Shown here piece after piece: positions 42,814 to 49,694 of a stretch of 64,000 nucleotides of DNA. Numbering within the stretch: position 1 is the first letter of the stretch; every line of letters begins with the position of its first letter. Origin of the DNA: Kordia sp039026955 (lineage in GTDB: Bacteria; Bacteroidota; Bacteroidia; Flavobacteriales; Flavobacteriaceae). The DNA lies in the NCBI GenBank assembly GCA_039026955.1, contig JBCCLH010000024.1, positions 26,413-90,412 on the forward strand, in the 5' to 3' direction. A program made the position numbers and the translations under genes. The notes beneath the pieces were generated by a model. That model saw only the letters and a program-made list of their open reading frames with translations. It was not told the DNA's origin and searched no databases.

Positions 42814-43128
42814 ATGAAAAAAAAGCAAATTAACTTAAAACAATTAGCATTAAAAAAATCAAGAGTAGCATCGTTAGAATCTGACAGACTTAATGGAGGA
42901 ACTAGCGGATGGACAGGTGGTTTCCAGTCGTGGACAGGAACTGCGGAGCCTTGTTTTACAGATTTTAACTGTGGCGGTCAAACCGTTGGATGTCCAACAG
43001 CAGGATGCCCTCCACAAACACAAAACTGTCCAACAAACGGATGTCCACCTCCAACACTTTTATGTGGCTTTACAGAAATTGGCTGTGCTTCGGATTCTAT
43101 TTGTCCGCAAGGCGTTCAGTGCTACTAA
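42814..43128 (+). CDS. GG-leader RiPP precursor 14
   Basis: A 104-residue peptide with leader MKKKQINLKQLALKKSRVAS ending NGG. The core contains GGFQSWTGTAEPCF, then Cys-Pro-Thr/Asn-Gly-Cys steps (GCPTAGCPPQTQNCPTNGCP), and ends DSICPQGVQCY. It has ten Cys, the most in the window. A second GG (WTGGFQ) inside could be an alternative cleavage point. Confidence 0.8.
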   Translation: MKKKQINLKQLALKKSRVASLESDRLNGGTSGWTGGFQSWTGTAEPCFTDFNCGGQTVGCPTAGCPPQTQNCPTNGCPPPTLLCGFTEIGCASDSICPQGVQCY

Positions 43129-43150
43129 AATTTATTTTTAAATAATTGAT

Positions 43151-43333
43151 AAGAGGCTGTCTAAAAGTACAGATTTCGTCAAACTAAACCATGTGCTGAA
43201 CTTGATTCAGTAGTGATTCGGTTTCCCATAACAGTTGATAATCAACATGATGAGATTCTGAAGCCTGTGCTGAACTTGATTCAGTATCAAGCTCAGAATG
43301 ACGCTTGCAAAGACTTTTTAGACAGCCCCTTTC
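43151..43333. repeat. R1 inverted-repeat element, longest copy D
   Basis: A 183-bp element starting AAGAGGCTGTCTAAAAGT and ending ACTTTTTAGACAGCCCCTTT. The interior holds two GTGCTGAACTTGATTCAGTA words plus CTCAGAATGACGCTTGCAAA, so it appears to contain an internal duplication. It lies 22 bases after precursor 14. Confidence 0.85.
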
Positions 43334-43354
43334 TGTATCATTCTCTTACAAGAA

Positions 43355-43380
43355 CTTACCTAATTTACGGATTTTCCATC
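43355..43380 (+). promoter_or_regulatory. Conserved box upstream of precursor 15
   Basis: CTTACCTAATTTACGGATTT followed by TCCATC, 81 bases before the ATG. It is the most diverged of the three boxes. Confidence 0.55.
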
Positions 43381-43435
43381 GAGATAGCTTATCACTTCTT
43401 TATAATTTTAAATCATTAACCATATACGTACAATC

Positions 43436-43729
43436 ATGAAAAAAAAGCACATTAACTTAAAACAGTTGTCTTTAAGAAAATCTCGCGTAGCATCTTTAGA
43501 ATCGAATGGCGTTACGGGAGGATTCCAATCTTGGACAGGAACGGCTGAGCCATGTTTTCTAACAGAACTTGGATGTAATATTACAGATGGCTGTCCACAA
43601 ACAGTTCCAAATTGTCCGCCAATACCAACACGAATTACGTGTCCAAAACCCACGGATGTTACTTGCGGATTTACACAAGGACCTTGTCAATCTGACTCCA
43701 TTTGTCCACAAGGCATTCAGTGTTATTAA
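43436..43729 (+). CDS. GG-leader RiPP precursor 15
   Basis: A 97-residue peptide with leader MKKKHINLKQLSLRKSRVAS ending TGG. The core opens FQSWTGTAEPCF, has nine Cys and many Pro/Thr, and ends DSICPQGIQCY. It forms a family with precursors 13 and 14: constant leader, constant core ends, variable middle. Confidence 0.8.
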   Translation: MKKKHINLKQLSLRKSRVASLESNGVTGGFQSWTGTAEPCFLTELGCNITDGCPQTVPNCPPIPTRITCPKPTDVTCGFTQGPCQSDSICPQGIQCY

Positions 43730-43752
43730 AAATAAATTTTTTATAAAAATTG

Positions 43753-43784
43753 AAGGCTCTCCTAAAAGCGAGAGCCTTTTTTAT
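43753..43784 (+). terminator. Terminator of precursor 15
   Basis: Perfect 9-bp stem AAGGCTCTC (43753-43761) and GAGAGCCTT (43770-43778), 8-base loop, T tail. Confidence 0.9.
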
Positions 43785-43891
43785 GTCAATTATTTTCATT
43801 TTACTACCATCTACACAGTATTTTACGCGTTTCTTTTTTTCACGATTTGCTTTTGATAGCTTTAAGAAGTATTAAACTAAAAAATCATATC

Positions 43892-44143
43892 ATGAAAAAA
43901 CAAAAAGTATCGCTAAAAAAGCTACAGCTTTCGAAGTCGAAAGTATCTGATTTAACTACAAATCAAGTTGTTGGAGGTTCCTTTGTGTGTTATACAAATG
44001 GTTGTGTTATCACAACAGGTTGTCAACCTACAGCCGATTGTCCAGTAACTACAGGTTGTCCAATAACTACTAATTGCCTTACTGATGGCTGTGTTACATT
44101 GGGAGTAGGATGTACCACTAATCAAACAATAGCTTGTTGGTAA
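43892..44143 (+). CDS. GG-leader RiPP precursor 16
   Basis: 83 residues from MKKQKVSLKKLQLSKSKVSD, with the leader ending VGG. The core has nine Cys in a loose GC-x5 rhythm (GCVITTGCQPTADCPVTTGC) with many Thr, ending in CW. The Thr-Thr-Gly-Cys repeats are ideal in spacing for many small thioether rings if a lanthionine pathway acts on it; that is inference. Confidence 0.78.
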   Translation: MKKQKVSLKKLQLSKSKVSDLTTNQVVGGSFVCYTNGCVITTGCQPTADCPVTTGCPITTNCLTDGCVTLGVGCTTNQTIACW

Positions 44144-44161
44144 AAAGTTTTTTGTAAAACG

Positions 44162-44206
44162 AAAGGCTGTTTAAGAAGTAATTTTTCTTAAACAGCCTTT
44201 TTTATA
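44162..44206 (+). terminator. Terminator of precursor 16, resembling joined R1 ends
   Basis: Perfect 16-bp stem AAAGGCTGTTTAAGAA (44162-44177) and TTCTTAAACAGCCTTT (44185-44200), 7-base loop, T tail. The arm is close to the R1 end AAGAGGCTGTCTAAAAAG. Confidence 0.9.
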
Positions 44207-44220
44207 TCTTTTTGATGCGC

Positions 44221-45072
44221 TTAAAACACACGTACAATATTAAATCCGAAGAAAATATCGCCGTCTCCCCAGTCGCCTTCTGCATAACTTAAGAATCCTG
44301 GCTCATTCGTAGATTGTGCATTGGAGAATAATAATTGAAATACGTGTCCGCCAGTTTCAATGTCAACACCAATGGTAAGCGGATCTCTAAATGCTGTATT
44401 GTCTGCTCTGTTGAAATTGTATGCATAATCCATGTTGATGGACATACGCTTGCTTATTTTCAAACGTCCTCCAATTCCCATCGCAAATTGATCGTGTTTT
44501 TGATTCGCTTCTAGCGTTAAGTTATGACGTATGTACGATGGCGCCAATTCCAATGAAAAGTTATTGCTAAATCTACGAGAAATTAATAATTGTGTGGTAT
44601 AACTTAAACGATCGTCAAAGGTTAAGAATGGAAAACGATCTTTTCGTACCAAGGTATTTATATTCACCGTTCCATATCCTACCAAACTCACAGGAAAAGT
44701 ATCGGATTGATCTTTGATTTTCATTTTGGTAGAAGCGGCATACGTGCGTCGCAATGATTCTCTACTGATGCTAAACTGCCATCCTTCAAACAGTCCATAC
44801 ACCAATTGAATTCGCGTATTGGCATTGTCTAACCCAAAAAAGGTAGACAATCCTTCTTCCAAAGAGCTAAAACGGTGTGATACGTATAAATAAAAGTCGC
44901 CTTTTGCCGCTACTTTTGTCGATTGTAAATTCATAACGCGCATCGCTTTAAATGCTGGCGACACAAAATTTTCTGGAGTTGCCTCGTCTTCTAATTCGTC
45001 TAATAAATCATCTTGCGCATGCAATCCAATACTGAACAAACAGCATAGTAAAAATATATAATAATGTTTCAT
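44221..45072 (-). CDS. DUF5777-family outer-membrane beta-barrel protein
   Basis: A 283-residue protein with signal peptide MKHYYIFLLCCLFSIGLHA. The mature part alternates polar and aromatic strands, starting FVSPAFKAMRVMNLQSTKVA, with DFYLYVSHRFSSLEEGLSTF and an ending IFFGFNIVRVF with terminal aromatic, as in barrel proteins. The family is known from Bacteroidetes next to YceI and cytochrome c genes, as here. It is the last gene of a four-gene operon (46389 to 44221). Confidence 0.85.
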   Translation of the reverse strand: MKHYYIFLLCCLFSIGLHAQDDLLDELEDEATPENFVSPAFKAMRVMNLQSTKVAAKGDFYLYVSHRFSSLEEGLSTFFGLDNANTRIQLVYGLFEGWQFSISRESLRRTYAASTKMKIKDQSDTFPVSLVGYGTVNINTLVRKDRFPFLTFDDRLSYTTQLLISRRFSNNFSLELAPSYIRHNLTLEANQKHDQFAMGIGGRLKISKRMSINMDYAYNFNRADNTAFRDPLTIGVDIETGGHVFQLLFSNAQSTNEPGFLSYAEGDWGDGDIFFGFNIVRVF

Positions 45073-45077
45073 GTGTG

Positions 45078-45482
45078 TTATTTTTTGAGAATGATAGCTT
45101 TGTCAAATTTCAACTCTTCAAGTAATTCATCGTAGCCAATAAATCGTCCTTTGATTTTTATTTTTTGTGTTTCTGATAGTGCATCAATATTCGTTTCTTC
45201 TGGAAATTGAAAAAAGAACGATTCATTCACAGAGATCGTTTCTTCTCCTTTTTCCGTGATGACGCCTGTAAGTTCTACCACGATATTACTTTTTTCTTTT
45301 TGCCAGAGTTCAATTTTTTCATCTAGGACACTTTGAAGTTCTTCTGCACTGCCTGTGTAGACGACTTTCATATCGTCAACAGTCTCGTGTGGCTTGTACA
45401 TATAGAGAAGCGCGCTTGTCACAGCAATTGCCAGAAAAGCGATTACTCCAATGATAATTTTACTTTTTTTCGACAAGCTCAT
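45078..45482 (-). CDS. Membrane-anchored OB-fold (tRNA_anti-like) protein
   Basis: A 134-residue protein with one N-terminal helix (IIIGVIAFLAIAVTSALLYM). A periplasmic OB-like domain follows: VVYTGSAEELQSVL, VVELTGVITEKGEETISVNE, and IKIKGRFIGYDELLEELKFD. A paralogue is at 58420. It overlaps the upstream YceI gene by 23 bases and is five bases from the barrel gene. Confidence 0.8.
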   Translation of the reverse strand: MSLSKKSKIIIGVIAFLAIAVTSALLYMYKPHETVDDMKVVYTGSAEELQSVLDEKIELWQKEKSNIVVELTGVITEKGEETISVNESFFFQFPEETNIDALSETQKIKIKGRFIGYDELLEELKFDKAIILKK

Positions 45483-46005
45483 AATTCAAAGTGATGTTAA
45501 TTTCTTTTGCGATTTTTTCACGTACGATGCTTGGAATTTCAATTCCAAAATCTTGTGGTTTTACGGAAAAGAGTGATGCTATAATGATTTTATCGCCATC
45601 TTTAGAAACTTTGGCTTTGGTAGCAATTTCTTTAGATTGTCCTCTTACGGTCAGCGTTCCTGCCAAATCGTATTCTTTAGCTGTACTTGATACGTCAGCC
45701 ATGGTAAAGCCTGCCAGTTTCCCTTTGAATGTTGCTTTTGGATATTTATCAGAATCCATGTAGTTTTCGTTGAAATGCTCTTCCATCAAGGCAATTCTGA
45801 AATGAAATGATTTGATGAATAACAACGCAGCCAACTCGCCTGTATCTGCTCTTAGTACAGCCGTTGTACTGTTACTTTTGGCTTCTACAGGTTCAAACGC
45901 AGCGACCGAAGCCTTGAAATAGGTTGTGCCAGTTTTGGTATAATATTTTTGTGCAGCAACAGTTCCGACCATTAAAAACATGCACAGATATAGTATATTC
46001 TTCAT
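45460..46005 (-). CDS. YceI-family periplasmic protein
   Basis: A 181-residue YceI-like protein with a cleavable signal (MKNILYLCMFLMVGTVAAQ). Landmarks are FHFRIALMEEHFNENYMDSD, YPKATFKGKLAG, LTVRGQSKEI and VKPQDFGIEIPS. It differs from the YceI lipoprotein at 2357 in lacking a lipobox. It overlaps the downstream OB-fold gene. Confidence 0.9.
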   Translation of the reverse strand: MKNILYLCMFLMVGTVAAQKYYTKTGTTYFKASVAAFEPVEAKSNSTTAVLRADTGELAALLFIKSFHFRIALMEEHFNENYMDSDKYPKATFKGKLAGFTMADVSSTAKEYDLAGTLTVRGQSKEIATKAKVSKDGDKIIIASLFSVKPQDFGIEIPSIVREKIAKEINITLNYELVEKK

Positions 46006-46026
46006 ATTGTTAGTGTTAGGTGTTTT

Positions 46027-46389
46027 TTAATTTTCTAGGAAACCATCATCTGCCCATTGTTGAATGATTTGACGATCTGTTGGTGCCATAAGTCCTGATG
46101 GCGGCATCGGATTGGACGCATCATTGATACGATCAATTACATTTCCTTGCTCTACACCTGCTCTTGCGTTGGCATATCCGTCTATAGCGAATCCTGCGGT
46201 TGGACTCGGTCCACTGTGACAACCTACACAGTTGTCTGCAAAAATTGGTGCCACATCTTCATCATAAGTGATACTTTCGACGATTGGTGGCAAATCGGCA
46301 ATTTCTTCTTCAGCAAGGGTATTTGTTGTACAATTGTACAGTGCAACGACAACTACTGATAATGCGATTAAAGTTGATTTTCGATACAT
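46027..46389 (-). CDS. Monoheme cytochrome c-like lipoprotein
   Basis: A 120-residue protein with signal MYRKSTLIALSVVVVALYNC, where Cys20 fits a lipobox-like site. The single heme motif C-V-G-C-H lies in FADNCVGCHSGPSPTAGFAI. The distal ligand is probably Met in NPMPPSGLMAPT. It is the first gene of the operon with YceI, OB-fold and DUF5777 proteins, suggesting an envelope redox or electron-transfer unit. Confidence 0.87.
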   Translation of the reverse strand: MYRKSTLIALSVVVVALYNCTTNTLAEEEIADLPPIVESITYDEDVAPIFADNCVGCHSGPSPTAGFAIDGYANARAGVEQGNVIDRINDASNPMPPSGLMAPTDRQIIQQWADDGFLEN

Positions 46390-46835
46390 TGTTTTTAATT
46401 TAGTTTCTTATTTAAGTTTATTATTATACCATTTATGAATTGCAAATCATAAATAGTATTAATTTCTTCAATAAAACGTCTTTTGCAGGTTTGTAATAAA
46501 CTAATTGCTATGAAATTTAGCATATTACACACATTTATACAACTTTACGAGTCATTTAGAAACGATACAAATAAAGGCTGTCTTTACTCATATTTACTAC
46601 AAAAACTGCTTGAAACGGAAATATCAGCGTTAAAAGGGAACGTTTTATCTCCATTTTCCTGAATCCTATTGTGAGTAATTCACAGCATTACTGCAAGTTG
46701 TAAATGTAGCTTCAATTTAGACTTTTTCCTGTAAAGATGCCGTTTTTCACTAGTAATTTTCCGTCATCATGACGCAATTTTAATAGTACCTACTTTATTT
46801 TCAATACGTTGTTTATCAATGAAATACCGTTTTTT
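46390..46835. other. 446-base gap without recognisable genes
   Basis: A/T-rich spacer between two minus-strand genes. A 50-codon frame at about 46511-46663 has no signal, motif or leader resemblance. GGCTGTCTTTACTC near 46576 recalls an R1 end but has no partner arm. It presumably holds the promoter of the cytochrome operon. Confidence 0.5.
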
Positions 46836-48497
46836 TTATTGTCCACTCACCACTTCTGTTGGGCGCATTCCAAATTCTTTTTTAAAGCATTTGGAGAAGT
46901 ATGACGGACTTGAAAAGCCAAATTTAAAGGCAATTTCGGCTACAGTATCTGTATTTTCTAGCAAGGCTGATTTTGCTTTGTTCAATCGGATGAACGTGAT
47001 GAGTTGACTTGGTGATTTTCCTGTCGTTTCTTTGATGCGTCTTTGTAATTTTCGTTCGCTCACGCCAGTTTCTCTCGTTAGCATTTCTACGCCAAAAGCA
47101 TTGTTGTCCAAATGCTCATCAATCACTTTTAGTACATCTTCCAAGAACGAATCGTATTTGGAAAAACCATATGGAAAGTTTGTTTTGACTGCTGTATTTG
47201 ATTTGTCCGTAACATTATACAACTTGCATAATTGATGTGTTTTATAGGTTAAGATCGAAGTTTCTTTCGAAAAATTGAACGCAACACCCGATAGCAAATG
47301 TTTGATGGCTTGCGTGACTACAATTTTATTAGGCTTGATCAATGACAGAATCGACGTAATCATGTAATTGTCTCTGTTATCTAAAGGTTCTTTATAATCT
47401 TCAGCACTTTCTTTCATGTAAATTCCTGCCGAAAAAGGAATTCCTTTTGCTTTGAAATCGTTCAACATGCTGATTCCTGCACTAATCGCTTTGCTAGGAA
47501 TTTCGAATGCTGCCATGAAAAACTTTTTATCGTGACTTATGATGATTCCTTCATTTTGCGAGATGACCTCATCCAACAACGCTGATGAAAAGTTGCAATT
47601 GGACGCCGTAATAATTTGTCCAAACAACACGGTAGACAATCTTTTTTTATAGCAATCGTCACACGGTGGCAATTTGTGAATGAAGGTTTTCATTTCGTCT
47701 AATACTTCTTTGGTGTTTCCAGCCCAAAACAGATGATCATTTCCGTCAAATTCAACAAATTTGGAATCTTTGATGCGCTCTGCAATGAACTTTCCTTCTT
47801 CTATTTTTACGTCAATATCATTGGTGCGCTGCATTAAGAGCGTTGGTACTTTTATATATCTTAGAATGTCAATGATGTTTACTTGTGTGTTCATTTTGGT
47901 CAATTTCATCGCTGCTCTCGGACTCGCTCCTGATCGGAAGTAACTTGCCAACCAATTCATAAATTGTCGATCATTCGCTTTGGAAGGCACGAGCGATTCT
48001 AGGTTCATTTCACCACTTCCCCAGTTGTGCTCTATCATGTCGTATACCTTTTGGCGTTCTTCATCGGTTGGTGCCCACGGATAATCTTCTGAGTATCTTC
48101 GCTTCGCAAAAATTCCGAAAGTAATTAAGGCAATCACACGATTTGGATACGTGGCACTAAACAACGCCGAAACACTTCCGCCTTCCGAATGTCCAAACAG
48201 AATGGCTTTTTTAGAATTCGTAGCATCCATGACGGCTTTGATATCGTCCATGCGTTCTTCTAACGTCGATAATTCTACAATACGATCTGACAAACCTGTT
48301 CCTCTTTTATCAAAAAGAATAATACGTACTACTTGACTTAATTCCTCAAAAAAGTCAACCAGTTCTGGACAAGCCCACATCCAATCAATATTGGAAATCC
48401 AGCCCGGAATGTATACCAAGTCAATGGGCCCTGTACCAAAGACTTGATAGGCAATGCTCAGATTGCCACTTTTTGTGTATTGTATTTTAGGAATCAT
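46836..48497 (-). CDS. Alpha/beta hydrolase - degenerate cyclase - AraC HTH fusion
   Basis: A 553-residue protein. Residues 1-275 are an alpha/beta hydrolase like those fused to class III adenylate cyclases: IAYQVFGTGPIDLVYIPGWI, LFDKRGTGLSDR, nucleophile S104 in GHSEG, and H255 in DGNDH. Residues 284-428 align by eye with a class III cyclase: STVLFGQI at the canonical FTDI, KKFFMAAFEIPSKAISAG, then IVVTQAIKHLLSG. Both metal Asp positions are lost. Residues 455-550 are an AraC DNA-binding domain. It probably senses a small ester or lipid signal and regulates genes. It is transcribed alone. Confidence 0.8.
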   Translation of the reverse strand: MIPKIQYTKSGNLSIAYQVFGTGPIDLVYIPGWISNIDWMWACPELVDFFEELSQVVRIILFDKRGTGLSDRIVELSTLEERMDDIKAVMDATNSKKAILFGHSEGGSVSALFSATYPNRVIALITFGIFAKRRYSEDYPWAPTDEERQKVYDMIEHNWGSGEMNLESLVPSKANDRQFMNWLASYFRSGASPRAAMKLTKMNTQVNIIDILRYIKVPTLLMQRTNDIDVKIEEGKFIAERIKDSKFVEFDGNDHLFWAGNTKEVLDEMKTFIHKLPPCDDCYKKRLSTVLFGQIITASNCNFSSALLDEVISQNEGIIISHDKKFFMAAFEIPSKAISAGISMLNDFKAKGIPFSAGIYMKESAEDYKEPLDNRDNYMITSILSLIKPNKIVVTQAIKHLLSGVAFNFSKETSILTYKTHQLCKLYNVTDKSNTAVKTNFPYGFSKYDSFLEDVLKVIDEHLDNNAFGVEMLTRETGVSERKLQRRIKETTGKSPSQLITFIRLNKAKSALLENTDTVAEIAFKFGFSSPSYFSKCFKKEFGMRPTEVVSGQ

Positions 48498-48856
48498 ACT
48501 TTAGTAAATGCTGTCTAATTTTAAAAAAGTTTGAACAATGCATCAATCTTTATAATTACCAAACCACTGTTAAACTAAACTATAGAAGTGATTTCACCTT
48601 TTTCTTATGACTGTAAATTTATCTTGTTTCGCTCTGATTTTGACTTTTTTTCCTAACATAGCTTAGGCTATGTTATTCAAAAAAGGCTTCATCAGATCAA
48701 AAAATCTAAAATTTTCGTTACAAAACAATAAGTTAACATCACTTCATTGTAAAAATTACATAAAAAATGAGATTCAACTTCATTTTTCTATGAAATTATT
48801 TACTATAATCATGAGATTGTTGCATGTTTTTCAAGTAGTACGTATGCTATTGCTGT
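48498..48856. other. 359-base gap without recognisable genes
   Basis: A/T-rich spacer between two minus-strand genes. A plus-strand frame here has no family features and overlaps the end of the next gene, so it is not called. I see no strong hairpin. Confidence 0.5.
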
Positions 48857-49672
48857 TTATTTACGTAGTAGCTTCACGGTTTTACTCGCGTCATTACTGT
48901 ATAATTTTAGAATGTACATACCTACTTGTAAGTCAGTCATATTGATACGTTCCAACTGTTGTGTTTTCACTTTTACCAACTGCCCGTTTAAATTGTACAC
49001 TTCCACTTTTTCAATTGGTGTTGCTGTACTGCTGATATTTACAAAATCGGTGGTGGGATTTGGGTAAATAGTTACATTTTCTATTTCATTATCTGCTATG
49101 GAAAGCGTTGAAAAATCAAACGTACTTGTACCTGATAAAGCAGAAGCATTCGGATCAACTACATTTGGGAATATGGCTGAACCGTCATCGATCATATCGG
49201 CAGACATAAAGCTTTTTAAAGATGTTAACGTGGTTGCTAATGCAGAATTGTTGGCTAATATTTCTAAGATTCCGTTTGTGGGTGCACCATCAACCTGAAT
49301 GGTTACCATTGGCGTTGTAGTTCCTGCAGATGGTGCTGGCAAGGATGCTGGACTTCCCAAGGTTTCGGTAATTAAATATCCGTCAATTGCTGCTTGTCCG
49401 ATAGCACTTCCATCAAAAAAAGTAGCATTTGCCGCTCCAGCAAATGACGATGTAATGGTTGCCGTGACACCATCTGGGACAATGATTGTGAATCCATAAC
49501 CTTGCACAGATGTAGCAAAATTAGACGTACTCGCATTCGGAACTGCTCCGATAGAAAAACTGTAATTTCCATTGTCGATCAATGTGTATGTGTAGCCATC
49601 TTGGGCTTGCAATTGTACTGTACATAGGCAGTAAATTGCCATACAAAAGCTGGTAAAAGTAAATTTGTTCAT
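48857..49672 (-). CDS. Type IX-secreted protein with sorting domain
   Basis: A 271-residue protein with signal MNKFTFTSFCMAIYCLCTVQ. A Ser/Thr/Ala-rich body of unknown function follows (GYTYTLIDNGNYSFSIGAVP). A C-terminal type A sorting domain of about 75 residues begins NVTIYPNPTTDFVNIS and ends YSNDASKTVKLLRK. It would be exported by the T9SS and attached to or released from the surface. It lies 22 bases downstream of the large BspA-like gene and is probably co-transcribed. Confidence 0.85.
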   Translation of the reverse strand: MNKFTFTSFCMAIYCLCTVQLQAQDGYTYTLIDNGNYSFSIGAVPNASTSNFATSVQGYGFTIIVPDGVTATITSSFAGAANATFFDGSAIGQAAIDGYLITETLGSPASLPAPSAGTTTPMVTIQVDGAPTNGILEILANNSALATTLTSLKSFMSADMIDDGSAIFPNVVDPNASALSGTSTFDFSTLSIADNEIENVTIYPNPTTDFVNISSTATPIEKVEVYNLNGQLVKVKTQQLERINMTDLQVGMYILKLYSNDASKTVKLLRK

Positions 49673-49694
49673 GATTATTGATATTTAGTATTGT

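Noticed and set aside
46511..46663. 50-codon plus-strand open frame starting MKFSILHTFIQLYESF
   Set aside because: No GG, no leader motif, no Cys pattern, no clear promoter; likely chance.
48670..48945. 91-codon plus-strand open frame
   Set aside because: Runs into the end of the minus-strand T9SS gene and shows no family features.
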